From positions 815,001 to 879,000 of the forward strand of contig NZ_CP077095.1 in the NCBI RefSeq assembly GCF_014268885.2: a DNA stretch of 64,000 bases, given 5' to 3'. The notes under the pieces are model-generated. The model saw only the letters and a program-made list of their open reading frames with translations, had not been told where the DNA came from and searched no databases. Position 1 is the stretch's first letter; each line of letters begins with the position of its first letter. A program made the position numbers and the translations under genes. The DNA is from Pseudomonas xantholysinigenes. GTDB lineage: Bacteria; Pseudomonadota; Gammaproteobacteria; Pseudomonadales; Pseudomonadaceae. This document shows positions 29,442-37,511 of this stretch, in pieces.

Positions 29442-29529
29442 CCTGTGGGAGCGGGTTCACCCGCGAAGCATGCGACTCGGTGCATGGCACCGGCTTCGCC
29501 GGTGTTCGCGGGTAAACCCGCTCCTACAG
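29442..29529. repeat. REP pair (class B)
   Basis: CCTGTGGGAGCGGGTTCACC and GTTCGCGGGTAAACCCGCTC in inverted order with an inner ACCGGCTTCGCCGGT hairpin. Lies between the convergent permease and yacG genes. Confidence 0.88.
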
Positions 29530-29560
29530 TGATCTCACACGGCCAACAAACCATCCGGCC

Positions 29561-29761
29561 TCAATGCCGCGGCTCCAGATCCCCCGAATACAACTCATCC
29601 TCGGACTCTTGCGCCCCCGCGATCTTATGCTCCTCGGCCGCCCAGGCCCCCAGGTCGATCAGCTTGCAGCGGTCCGAGCAGAACGGCCGGAACGGGCTCT
29701 TGTCCCCCCATTCCACGGGCGCCCCACAGGTCGGGCAATCAACGGTCATCGGCTGGCTCAT
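29561..29761 (-). CDS. yacG: DNA gyrase inhibitor YacG
   Basis: 66-residue zinc protein with CPTCG and CSDRC (four cysteines, C-x2-C...C-x3-C) that binds GyrB and blocks gyrase. The sequence [20 protein letters not shown] is characteristic. Its start overlaps the coaE stop, giving the conserved pilD-coaE-yacG run. Confidence 0.93.
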   Translation of the reverse strand: MSQPMTVDCPTCGAPVEWGDKSPFRPFCSDRCKLIDLGAWAAEEHKIAGAQESEDELYSGDLEPRH

Positions 29762-30381
29762 GGCTGGCCTCCTCGCAAAGTCAGGTAAAAGTGGTGCAGG
29801 CGGTCGATCTCGTCGTGCAGCGATTGCAGGTCACGATCGTTGACCACCACGTCATCGGCATGGCGCAGGCGTTCTTCCCGGGCCAGCTGGGCCTTGAGAA
29901 TCGCCTGCACCTGCTCATGATTGGTGTTGTCCCGCTGCAAGGTGCGCTGCACCTGCAACTCGGTCGGCGCATCGATCACCAAAATGCGCTGGGTCTTGCT
30001 GAACTGCCCCGACTCGATCAACAGCGGCGACACATACACCGCATAGGGCGTCTCGGCCTTGGCCAGGTAGCTGAAGATCTCCTGGCCGATCAGCGGGTGC
30101 AGCAGCTGCTCCAGCCATTGCCGCTGCGCAGGATCCGCGAAGATCTGCTGGCGCAGGGCGCCACGGTCGAGCTGACCGTCTTCGAGCAATACGCCCGGGC
30201 CGAAGCGTTCGACGATGCTGGCCAGGGCAGGGCGCCCCGGCTCGACAACCCAGCGCGCGGCCTGGTCGGCATCGACCAGGTGCACGCCCAGCTCGACGAA
30301 GCGCTCGGCGGCGGCGCTCTTGCCGCTGCCGATGCCGCCGGTCAGGCCGAGAATCCAGGGGGTGAAAGGCGCTGTGCTCAT
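29758..30381 (-). CDS. coaE: Dephospho-CoA kinase
   Basis: Last step of coenzyme A synthesis, phosphorylating the 3'-hydroxyl of dephospho-CoA. The 207 residues show the P-loop [11 protein letters not shown] near the N terminus and the [13 protein letters not shown] segment. Overlaps yacG and abuts pilD (shared base at 30381), so the three genes are one transcript. Confidence 0.96.
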   Translation of the reverse strand: MSTAPFTPWILGLTGGIGSGKSAAAERFVELGVHLVDADQAARWVVEPGRPALASIVERFGPGVLLEDGQLDRGALRQQIFADPAQRQWLEQLLHPLIGQEIFSYLAKAETPYAVYVSPLLIESGQFSKTQRILVIDAPTELQVQRTLQRDNTNHEQVQAILKAQLAREERLRHADDVVVNDRDLQSLHDEIDRLHHFYLTLRGGQP

Positions 30382-31247
30382 CAGGTTCCAAGCAGTTGCA
30401 GGTAAGAAGCGACTATTTCATCACCCCAGAGCAATGCGATCCACCCCGCAATGGCCAGATAAGGCCCGAAAGGCAACGCAGCGCCCATTTGCGTGCGCTT
30501 CAAACGCACCAGCGTCAGCCCGATCAGCGCTCCCACCAGCGAGGCCAGCATCAAGGTCAGCGGCAAAACCTGCCAACCACCCCAGGCCCCGAGCATGGCC
30601 AACAGCTTGAAGTCGCCAAAGCCCATGCCCTCCTTGCCGGTCACCAGCTTGAACACCCAGTACACCGTCCACAAACTCAGGTAGCCCGCCACCGCGCCCC
30701 ACACCGCATCGGCCAGCGGCACCAGCAACTCAAAGGTGTTGACCACCAGCCCCAACCAAAGCAGCGGCAGCACCAGCACATCCGGCAGCAACTGGTGCTC
30801 GGCATCGATCAGGCTCAAGCCGATCAGCCCCCAGGTCAGCAGCATCACCGCCAGCGCTTCCACGCCCGGCCCGAAATGCCACGCCACCAGCAGTGACAGC
30901 AGGGCGGTGGCCAGCTCCACCAGTGGATAACGCGCACTGATCCGCGCCTTGCACCCCGAGCAACGCCCGCGCAAGGCCAGGTAACTCAACACCGGAATGT
31001 TTTCCCACGCCCGGATCGGGCGCTGGCAGTGGGGGCAGCGCGACGCCGGCAGGCACAGGTCGAAACGCTCGTGCTCGGCCTGCGGCAGCCCCAGTACCTC
31101 CTGCGCCTCGCGCTGCCACTGGCGCTCGAGCATCAGCGGCAGCCGGTACGCCAGCACATTGAGAAAACTGCCCACCAGCAACCCCAGCACCGCGGCCAGG
31201 GTATAGAAGAACGGCGGATGATCGACGATTACGGCCCAGGCATTCAT
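30381..31247 (-). CDS. pilD: Prepilin peptidase / N-methyltransferase PilD
   Basis: Inner-membrane aspartic protease that cleaves and N-methylates type IV prepilins and type II secretion pseudopilins. The 288 residues include the zinc-binding cysteines (CPHC and CSGC, about 75-110), the catalytic aspartate boxes [13 protein letters not shown] and [13 protein letters not shown], and about eight helices. Intact, so it can process PilA, the minor pilins and any T2SS pseudopilins even though pilC next to it is broken. Confidence 0.96.
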   Translation of the reverse strand: MNAWAVIVDHPPFFYTLAAVLGLLVGSFLNVLAYRLPLMLERQWQREAQEVLGLPQAEHERFDLCLPASRCPHCQRPIRAWENIPVLSYLALRGRCSGCKARISARYPLVELATALLSLLVAWHFGPGVEALAVMLLTWGLIGLSLIDAEHQLLPDVLVLPLLWLGLVVNTFELLVPLADAVWGAVAGYLSLWTVYWVFKLVTGKEGMGFGDFKLLAMLGAWGGWQVLPLTLMLASLVGALIGLTLVRLKRTQMGAALPFGPYLAIAGWIALLWGDEIVASYLQLLGT

Positions 31248-31249
31248 GT

Positions 31250-32459
31250 TCAGATCAGGCTACCCAACTGGAAGATCGGCAAGTACATCGCCACGACAAG
31301 GCCCCCCACCAGCAGCCCGAGGATCAGCACGATGGCCGGCTCCAGCAGCGTGGTCAACTGCTCCAGCGCCTGGCTCACCTGCTCTTCGTAATGTAGCGCG
31401 GCCTTGTCCAGCATGGTGTCGAGGGTGCCGCTGGCCTCGCCGACCGCCACCAGCTGGCGCAGCAGCGGCGGAAACAGCCCGTCCGCTTCCATCGCCTGTT
31501 GCAGGCTGGCCCCATTGGCCACGCCCTGGCGCAACGCCAGGATCGCCCGCTCATGCAGGCAGTTGCCACTGACCGGCGCCACCGTTGCCAGCGCGTCCAG
31601 CAACGCCACGCCGGCTGTATAAGAAGTCGCCAGACTGCGCGCAAACCGTGCCAACGCCGCCTGCCCGAGCAAGGTGCCGACCACCGGCACCCGCAGCCCC
31701 CAGCGCACCATCCACAACCGTGCAGGAAGATGCCGCCGATAAACCTCCCGCCCACCCACCCCCCAACACAGTTATCAACAGCACCAACCACCCCACGTGA
31801 TTGCCCAGCCCTGTGGATAAATCGATCACCCATTGCGTAAACGCCGGCAGCGCCTTGTCGAAACTGGCGAACAGCCCCTGAAAGCGCGGCACCACCTCCA
31901 GCAGCAACAACGCCGCCACCCCGAGCCCGGTCAGCAGCAACAGCGCCGGATACAGCATCGCCTTGCGCACCTTCTGCCGCAGCGCCTGGCGCTTCTCCAG
32001 CATCCCCGCCATCTGCTCCAGCTGCCGGTCCAGCGTGCCCGACTGCTCGCCCACCCGCACCAGGTTGCAGTACAGCGCATCGAACCACGCCGGATGGCGC
32101 TGCAACGCCGCCGCCAGCCCAAGCCCCGCCGCCACATCCTGTTTCAACCGCGCCAGCAACGCCGCCATGCCGCTGTCCACCGTGCTGCGCGCCATCACCT
32201 CGAACGCCTGCAACAACGGCACCCCCGCCGTCAGCAAGGTCGCCAGTTGCCGGCTGAACCCCGCCGCATCCGCCTTGCCCGCCCGCTGCGGCCAACGCCA
32301 CTGCAACCCACCCGCCAGCCGCACCCGCGTGGCCCGGATACCCTGGCGTTGCAGCCAGGCCTGCACGAATGCCGGGCTGCGCCCCGGTTGCTGGCCGTGT
32401 TGACGAGTGCCGGAGGCATCGATGCCCTCCCAGGCGTAGAGGCGGGTAGACGGAGGCAT
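31250..32459 (-). pseudogene. pilC: pilC, type IV pilus platform protein gene, frameshifted
   Basis: Two open frames together make a full PilC/GspF membrane platform protein. The first part (from MPPSTRLYAWEGIDASGTRQ at 32459) has the first GspF domain up to LVLLITVLGGGW. The second part (from about 31759) continues with REVYRRHLPARLWMVRWGLR and the second GspF domain to the normal end QLGSLI. The reading frame changes inside a G-rich run (minus strand, about 31752-31764, with six consecutive G). Removing one G would restore a roughly 400-residue protein. It may be a true mutation, phase variation or a sequencing error. Confidence 0.85.
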
Positions 32460-32686
32460 GCGAAGGTCCTTTGCAGTGCAGCGACAAGCCCCGTAACAGC
32501 TTGCCGGGCCCGAGGGCGGGCGCGTTTCCATGACGCTCACTAGAGTAGTTCAGCGAAGATGACGCCCTGCCGTGCAGGGGTGACAAAAGGTGTCGGTTCA
32601 GGCCTACTGCGCGCCTGCCGGCCGGGGCGCCGAAAAGATGAACATGCGCCGACCGCGCCTCCATGTATTACGAAGGAAGACCGTTC

Positions 32687-33097
32687 ATGAAAGGGCAACG
32701 AGGTATCACCCTGATCGAACTGATGATCGTCGTCGCGATCATCGGCATCCTGGCGACCATCGCCATCCCCATGTACACCAACCACCAGGCCCGGGCCAAA
32801 GCCGCGGCGGCGCTGCTGGAGATCTCCGCGCTGAAAACGCCGATGGACATCCGCCTAAACGAAGGCAAGGACGTGCCTGACGTCGCCAGCCTCGGCGGCC
32901 AGCCCGCCACCGCCCATTGCGCGATCACTGCCAGCGGCACGGCGGCCGACGGCACCGCCAGCATCGCCTGCACCCTGGCCGACGCACCGGCCAATGTGCT
33001 GGGCAAGACCGTGACCCTGGCCCGCACCCAGGCCGGGTGGAGCTGCGTGACCACGGTGGAGGAAGACCTCGCGCCGAATGGCTGCAAGGCGCCGTGA
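32687..33097 (+). CDS. pilA: Type IV major pilin PilA
   Basis: A 136-residue prepilin with leader MKGQRG and mature start [20 protein letters not shown] (Glu5 present), a variable middle and a C-terminal disulfide pair ([16 protein letters not shown]). GAAGGAAG lies before the ATG at 32687. Divergent from pilC-pilD and immediately followed by tRNA-Thr. No pilB ATPase gene is present between pilA and pilC, where many pseudomonads have it. Confidence 0.93.
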   Translation: MKGQRGITLIELMIVVAIIGILATIAIPMYTNHQARAKAAAALLEISALKTPMDIRLNEGKDVPDVASLGGQPATAHCAITASGTAADGTASIACTLADAPANVLGKTVTLARTQAGWSCVTTVEEDLAPNGCKAP

Positions 33098-33155
33098 AAG
33101 TGAGGTGAAACAGGGGTTTGCGTAACGAGCACGGCAATGGTACGTTGCGCAACAC

Positions 33156-33231
33156 GCCGGTGTAGCTCAGTCGGTAGAGCAGCGCACTCGTAACGCGAAG
33201 GTCGCAGGTTCGATTCCTGTCTCCGGCACCA
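33156..33231 (+). tRNA. tRNA-Thr (CGT)
   Basis: GCCGGTG / (C)TCCGGC acceptor stem, D arm GCTCAGTCGGTAGAGC, anticodon CGT at 33189-33191, T arm GGTTCGATTCC, encoded CCA. The top of the anticodon stem has an A31-C39 mismatch. Beyond it comes AT-richer accessory DNA. Confidence 0.95.
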
Positions 33232-33276
33232 GTTCAGGTTCCAGCGAAGGCTACCAACATCTCTGAATCCCTGTGA

Positions 33277-33300
33277 AACCCGCCTTCTGGCGGGTTTTTC
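33277..33300 (+). terminator. Terminator after tRNA-Thr
   Basis: AACCCGCC / GGCGGGTT hairpin with loop TTCT and a T-rich tail, about 45 nt past the tRNA. Confidence 0.88.
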
Positions 33301-33373
33301 ATTATGGCTACTTCATTTGCAGCATGCGAAGCTTGCCCGGGCCTAGATTGAAGAAAGTCGAAAAGCGAACAGA

Positions 33374-33586
33374 CTACTTTTTCCTCTGAAGCGCGAGAAA
33401 ATAAATCCGTCCCTTTTCCCTCGACATGTCGATGATAGGCACGAGTATCATGCACTCGAAGGTATGTTCATCAGGTGCTTTCATTTTTCCTTTCCATGAC
33501 TCACGACTGAGAGCCATGCCCCCCGCGCATGTGATGCCAAGCAAATGGTAGGTAGGAAACTCACGAACTATTAGGAGTAGGGACAT
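33374..33586 (-). CDS. Hypothetical protein (doubtful)
   Basis: A 70-residue frame (MSLLLIVREFPTYHLLG ... ending IYFLALQRKK) with AAGGG 6 nt before its ATG. Its start codon shares the palindrome CATG with the start of the divergent gene at 33585, so the two overlap by two bases. Codon use is AT-rich like its neighbour. No family recognised. It could be a remnant of a longer gene or a chance frame. Confidence 0.3.
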   Translation of the reverse strand: MSLLLIVREFPTYHLLGITCAGGMALSRESWKGKMKAPDEHTFECMILVPIIDMSREKGRIYFLALQRKK

Positions 33587-34076
33587 GGTGACCCTTGGTC
33601 TATCGCAGCATGAGGCTTGTGCCATTAGGGGGAAGCCGCGTGAGGAATGGCCCACAAGCTTTCGAATTGCATGGGACTTTAGCCCAGCGCACATTTATTT
33701 TGCCGAGGATGGAGCTTCTCCGGATGATTATTCATCGTCTGAGTACTGTTTTGGTGAGGCGGATTTGATCGAGCTGGACAGTTTGTTTCACGGGCACAGC
33801 CGAAGGAGTGTTTCAGAGCTTTGGACCATCGCTGCCCATAAGGTTGCTGGTGTGATTTGGCATTGGAGCAACGGAGGCGTTATGACGCCGCCGCTGTTAG
33901 ACATAAATATGGGCTGCCTGGTAATTACAGGAGGTAACAATCGGATTGCGGTATGCAGAGCGGACGGGCAGCTACGACTGCCATTCATCTATCTCAAAGA
34001 TAAAACCGAGCTGTTTTCTACCAAGATCAAATCTTTTCGCAGTTTGTCCCAGGACATAAACACTTATGGAATGTAG
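33585..34076 (+). CDS. Hypothetical protein, AT-rich, unknown family
   Basis: A 163-residue frame with a good ribosome-binding site (TTAGGAG, 7 nt before ATG). It is acidic and aromatic in the first half (FRIAWDFSPAHIYFAEDGAS) and ends LSQDINTYGM. No signal peptide or membrane helix. Base composition is clearly lower in GC than the flanking core genes, consistent with acquired DNA behind a tRNA gene. I do not recognise a domain. Confidence 0.5.
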   Translation: MVTLGLSQHEACAIRGKPREEWPTSFRIAWDFSPAHIYFAEDGASPDDYSSSEYCFGEADLIELDSLFHGHSRRSVSELWTIAAHKVAGVIWHWSNGGVMTPPLLDINMGCLVITGGNNRIAVCRADGQLRLPFIYLKDKTELFSTKIKSFRSLSQDINTYGM

Positions 34077-34527
34077 CAAACTAGGTGATTTCGATTGCCC
34101 ACTGAATCCGGCAGCAGTGAAACTGGCACTCACTGACGTAGGGACAGTCGATAGCCCCCACCATAGGGCCGTTGATTTGACTGGGTTCTGACCTTAAGGA
34201 TCGTAGATCCGGAAACTAAAGAGTCGCTGCGACTACAACCTCATCCACATCCTAAGACGACCCCGCAAGGGACGCTTTTTCTTTTGCCCAATCGATCATG
34301 ATTTCACCGACTTTGGTTCCTCGTGGGGTAGGCTGGGGCGTCCAGGGCACTACCGAGTAATAAAATCCGAGTGCGCGACCTCCCTCGTGTGGTTTTAGCG
34401 TCTGCGCCCTGTTTACCGTTCGAAGCAGGGGGAAATAAATATATCCCCTTTTCGTGAATTTTTGACAAGTTACCTATCTGGGCCTTCACTACGGTAACGG
34501 CACACACGGAAGACAGAGATCGCGACT
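34077..34527. other. Intergenic accessory stretch, no gene seen
   Basis: About 450 nt without a convincing coding frame. It contains AAATAAATATATCCCCTTTT (34432-34451), similar to AAATAAATCCGTCCCTTTT at 33401-33419 at the other side of the patch, and otherwise nothing I can name. Confidence 0.5.
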
Positions 34528-34788
34528 ATGGTTTGGGAACTAATACATGATCCAGACGAATACATTTCGATCACTGCGGAGGTCTTTTACGATACTGCTC
34601 GCCGTAGGAATGGTGTTCGCCCTGCGAGTGATCAGCCCTTCCCGCAGACCATGAAGATCGAGTGCGCACGGAAGATCAGAGACTACCCAGTCGGTACGAG
34701 GGTGAAGCTGTGGGTGGTGGAAACCACCAAGGAGGGCAGTCGCCCATTCTTGTACAGCAGCTACAAGTGGAAGCATGAGCTTGTATAG
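34528..34788 (+). CDS. Small hypothetical protein
   Basis: An 86-residue soluble protein (MVWELIHDPDEYISITAEVF ... FLYSSYKWKHELV), balanced in charge and with a protein-like composition. A purine-rich GGAAGACAGAG lies 10-20 nt upstream, spaced rather far. Located in the AT-richer patch just before the structured repeat module. Family unknown. Confidence 0.5.
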   Translation: MVWELIHDPDEYISITAEVFYDTARRRNGVRPASDQPFPQTMKIECARKIRDYPVGTRVKLWVVETTKEGSRPFLYSSYKWKHELV

Positions 34789-34861
34789 GTATCCCGGGTA
34801 TGGTGGTATCCACTCTGGTCTCCACAACTTAGAGCGCTATCTGTATGGAATGCGTTTTCAC

Positions 34862-34941
34862 CATGGCAGCAGTACGTGGGACACCTTCGGTGTGCCGGTC
34901 CCTTTCGTCCCGGTCGGCCAACCCACGTACTGTTGCCACCC
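34862..34941. repeat. Cloverleaf-like repeat, copy A
   Basis: Outer stem GGCAGCAGTACGTGGG / CCCACGTACTGTTGCC (15 of 16 pairs), inner arm ACACC-TTC-GGTGT, and a CCGG...CCGG arm. Copy B at 35141-35221 has the same layout with compensating changes. No known family could be assigned by eye. Confidence 0.75.
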
Positions 34942-35029
34942 AGCCTCTTCGCGCAATCCATTTCCTACGTTTCCCATCGCCATTTCCTGGCCCCAATAAC
35001 CTTGCACTAGAAGCCCCCGAGGAATAAAT

Positions 35030-35122
35030 TCCGTACCAGTCGCGGCAAATTCCGCGACCGGGTTTGGCGACCCGGATAAACTTGGCGCAGCAGCGCCCCA
35101 CACGATTGCAGGCGCTTTTTTT
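35030..35122 (+). ncRNA. Candidate structured RNA ending in a terminator
   Basis: A chain of perfect hairpins: GTCGCGG / CCGCGAC (35039-35058), CCGGGT / ACCCGG (35058-35075), GGCGC-AGCA-GCGCC (35084-35097). A competing hairpin AGCGCC (35092-35097) / GGCGCT (35111-35116) runs into seven T. The last two are mutually exclusive, as in an attenuator. It could be a small RNA or a leader for the small genes downstream. No promoter was located with confidence. Confidence 0.45.
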
Positions 35123-35140
35123 GCGTCCGCAGCCTCGTGC

Positions 35141-35221
35141 CATGGCGGCTGTGCGCGGGAGACCTTCGGGTCTGCCGGGTTCCAAGTTCCCGGTTCGCCA
35201 ACCTGCGTACAGCTGCCACCC
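35141..35221. repeat. Cloverleaf-like repeat, copy B
   Basis: Same length and layout as copy A: outer stem GGCGGCTGTGCGCGGG / CCTGCGTACAGCTGCC, inner arm AGACC-TTCG-GGTCT, and arm CCGGG...CCCGG. The inner arms differ in sequence from copy A but keep pairing. It ends about 50 nt before the small gene at 35273. Confidence 0.75.
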
Positions 35222-35272
35222 ATTGTTTGGCGACAGTGCGTGGTGGTTTCAACCTAACTTGGAGTCTCATGC

Positions 35273-35413
35273 ATGACCATCACACGTCTGTACAGGATCC
35301 TCGCATCCGCTCTCCGCCGCCCAACCCCCGCGGCCACCCCATCCCCAACCTTCTACCCGATCGACAGCCAGTCCCTCGCCACCCGCGCCAACCGGGAGGG
35401 GCCCCATGCCTGA
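35273..35413 (+). CDS. Small hypothetical protein (46 aa), coupled to the next gene
   Basis: ATG with GGAG 8 nt upstream; the product starts MTITRLYRILASALRRPTP and ends REGPHA. Basic at the N terminus and proline-rich, no known domain. Its stop overlaps the start of the 76-residue gene by 8 nt, a layout typical of translational coupling, which is the main reason to believe it. Confidence 0.5.
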   Translation: MTITRLYRILASALRRPTPAATPSPTFYPIDSQSLATRANREGPHA

Positions 35414-35636
35414 CTATGAACGCCTGTCCACCCTCCAGAGCTACGTCTGGACCCTCGAACTGCTCGGCGAGGCGCTGGTGCAGCATGACGAGGTGCTGGA
35501 GTGCGAGCACAACCCGCAGCTGAGCTTTCGCAACACGGCGGGGATTCACCAGGCGATCCGGATCATCAGCCGGTTGGCCAGTGAGCAGTTCGGCAAGCTG
35601 GAGGCGATGAAGGAGGAGAGTGTTTCTGGGGATTGA
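35406..35636 (+). CDS. Small helical hypothetical protein (76 aa)
   Basis: An alpha-helical, acidic protein (MPDYERLSTLQSYVWTLELL, HQAIRIISRLASEQFGKLEA). No signal peptide or membrane segment. Overlaps the preceding 46-codon gene. Similar short proteins are frequent in Pseudomonas accessory regions, but I cannot name a family. A single REP unit follows. Confidence 0.6.
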   Translation: MPDYERLSTLQSYVWTLELLGEALVQHDEVLECEHNPQLSFRNTAGIHQAIRIISRLASEQFGKLEAMKEESVSGD

Positions 35637-35649
35637 TGCTTTGGAATGT

Positions 35650-35695
35650 TGGGGCCGCTTTGCGGCCCTTTCGCGACACAAGGCCGCTCCACAGG
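35650..35695. repeat. Single REP unit (class A) with altered end
   Basis: GGGGCCGCTTTGCGGCCC, CGCGACACAAGG and GGCCGCTCCACAGG. The end lacks the T of the CT core (CTCC-ACAGG instead of CTCCTACAGG), so it should not be a site for the IS110 element. The rest of 35637-35824 shows nothing else. Confidence 0.8.
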
Positions 35696-35824
35696 TACGG
35701 CGTTGGCTTTAGATTTTGCGCAGTCCTGTTGGAGCGGCGGTGCGGTCTGCACAGCAGCCTCGTTAGTGGCGATGACGCGCTAACTGAGCAGGCCAACATG
35801 CTCAAAGCACACCTGCCTCAGCCC

Positions 35825-36421
35825 CTACCAGAACCACCCACCCCGCGCGAGCTCCTGCTCGCAACTCCGATACTGCGCTCCGAACACCGAAGCCCGGGCC
35901 TGGACCTTCTGCGACACATTCTTCAGCCACGGCTTGGCATCGTAGCTGCGGTTGCGGTAGCCACCCCAGCCTTCGTGGTAGTTCAGGTACTGGCCATAGG
36001 CGTCCCACTTGGACACGCCGTTGACCTGCTGGCTCTTCTGCATGTACCAGCCCATGAAGTCGATCGCGTCGGCGAAGTCGTCGCGGGCGGCGCCCCAGCC
36101 GCCGGCATCGCGCTTGTAGTCGGCCCAGGTCTCGTCCTTGGCCTGGGCATAGCCGTAGGCGGTGCTGACCCGGCCCCAGGGGATGAAGCCGAGGAAGTAG
36201 TAGCGCGGCGGCAGGGCGTCGTGCTTGAACGAGGACTCCTGGTACATCATCGCCATCGGCACCTGCACCGGCGCCCCCCAGCGCGCCTGCATCTTCAGCG
36301 CCGCCTCGTGCCATTTCGGCTTCTCGCGGAAGATCTCGCAGAGGTTGTCGGGGTTGGCCGGGGGCTTGGTGGCGCAGCCGGCAAGCAGCAGGAGCAGGGC
36401 TGGCATCAAGAGCCGAAGCAT
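35825..36421 (-). CDS. Lipoprotein with lysozyme-like (SLT) transglycosylase domain
   Basis: 198 residues with a lipoprotein signal (MLRLLMPALLLLLAGC, lipobox LAGC). The mature part resembles a soluble lytic transglycosylase: the probable catalytic Glu62 in MMYQESSF, then AYGYAQAKDETW and YLNYHEGWGGYRN. It would cleave peptidoglycan glycan strands from a membrane anchor. The start at 36421 is chosen for the signal sequence; upstream in-frame codons run into REP DNA. Confidence 0.82.
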   Translation of the reverse strand: MLRLLMPALLLLLAGCATKPPANPDNLCEIFREKPKWHEAALKMQARWGAPVQVPMAMMYQESSFKHDALPPRYYFLGFIPWGRVSTAYGYAQAKDETWADYKRDAGGWGAARDDFADAIDFMGWYMQKSQQVNGVSKWDAYGQYLNYHEGWGGYRNRSYDAKPWLKNVSQKVQARASVFGAQYRSCEQELARGGWFW

Positions 36422-36540
36422 GACGGGGTTCCTTTTGCGGACGTTGGGGGCGCAGGTTGCTGGTGTATCTCTACCAGGTGATTTTCTGAACTGTGAGCTT
36501 GGGTGATTACAGGCCAGCGGGTTTACAGTCTTGGATCGCC

Positions 36541-36586
36541 GGGGCCGCTTTGCGGCCCTTTCGCGACACAAGGCCGCTCCTACAGG
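36541..36586. repeat. Single REP unit (class A)
   Basis: GGGGCCGCTTTGCGGCCC ... AAGGCCGCTCCTACAGG, with an intact CT core. Lies between the lipoprotein gene and the membrane protein gene. Confidence 0.85.
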
Positions 36587-36603
36587 TGGGCGATGCAAGG
36601 CCG

Positions 36604-37386
36604 TTAGCGGGCGGTTGCCTGCTCGATCAGCAATTGCCAGTTGCGAGCTTCCTGCCAGTCATCGGCGAAGGGCAGTTGAAGCCAGTAGGGATGCTGGCCG
36701 GCGCTCTGCAATTGCACGTGCAGGGTGAAGGTGCGCACGGTGTCGTGGGTGGTGGTCGAGGTGGAGCGGGACTTGCCGCCGCCGATCATGCCGAACTGAT
36801 TGTTGAACGCGTAGACGTTGCGCCAGCCGTGCTTGGTGGTGGTCTGGGTGGTGCTGCGGGTGACGGCCTGTTCGTCCACGCGCACTTGCTTGACCACGCG
36901 TGGCGCGTCCATCAGCGCATGGCGCTCGCCGACCTCCGGGGCCAGCACATACAGCATGTGGCTGTCGGGGAACACCGCCAGCATGCGCCCGCCGCGGTAG
37001 ACCCAGCGATACGCCCCCAAGGCCTTGCTGGCCAGGAACGTCTTGCCTTCTTCCATCCGTGCCGCATCGAGCGTGCGATAGGCCTTGTCCAGTGCGCGCT
37101 GGCGCGGGTACCACAGCACCGACACCGGGTAGTACAGCAGCCACAACAGGCACCAGATCAACACGGCATAGATTGGCCCACCGATGTAATGGCCCTGCCA
37201 GATCCACTTGAGCATCAGGTAGCCGCAGTAGGCGGCCTGGACGCACATGAATGCCAGGGTGACCTGGCGTCTGCGCTGCAGCAGCTGGATTTCAGCCTGC
37301 CGTACCTGCTCAAGGGCATGGTTGAGCGGCTCGAGCGCGGCAGTGAAGGTGGTATCGGCGGCGGCAACGTGTTGCTGAACTGACAT
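36604..37386 (-). CDS. Membrane protein of unknown function
   Basis: A 260-residue protein. A helical N-terminal part (LNHALEQVRQAEIQLLQRRR) is followed by two membrane segments (VTLAFMCVQAAYCGYLMLKW and GPIYAVLIWCLLWLLYYPVS). A cytoplasmic-looking beta-rich domain (about 115-255) contains a Thr/Ser-rich stretch (SRSTSTTTHDTVRTFTLHVQ). No family recognised. Monocistronic. Confidence 0.65.
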   Translation of the reverse strand: MSVQQHVAAADTTFTAALEPLNHALEQVRQAEIQLLQRRRQVTLAFMCVQAAYCGYLMLKWIWQGHYIGGPIYAVLIWCLLWLLYYPVSVLWYPRQRALDKAYRTLDAARMEEGKTFLASKALGAYRWVYRGGRMLAVFPDSHMLYVLAPEVGERHALMDAPRVVKQVRVDEQAVTRSTTQTTTKHGWRNVYAFNNQFGMIGGGKSRSTSTTTHDTVRTFTLHVQLQSAGQHPYWLQLPFADDWQEARNWQLLIEQATAR

Positions 37387-37511
37387 AGGGCATCCTGCAC
37401 ATGAAGGCTACGCGCCACTCTGGGCGCGACGGGGCGGGAGTATACCTTGGGTGAAACGCAGGGTTCGAGCCGGGGCGGGTGAGCAATGCCAGTCCTGTAT
37501 TTTCTGCCCGG

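Noticed and set aside
34304..34507. 67-codon minus-strand frame in the accessory patch
   Set aside because: No ribosome-binding site, odd composition, and it crosses the AAATAAAT near-repeat; treated as non-coding.
34775..35270. Several overlapping 60-120-codon frames in the structured repeat module
   Set aside because: They translate hairpin stems on both strands; the DNA is better explained as RNA or DNA structure.
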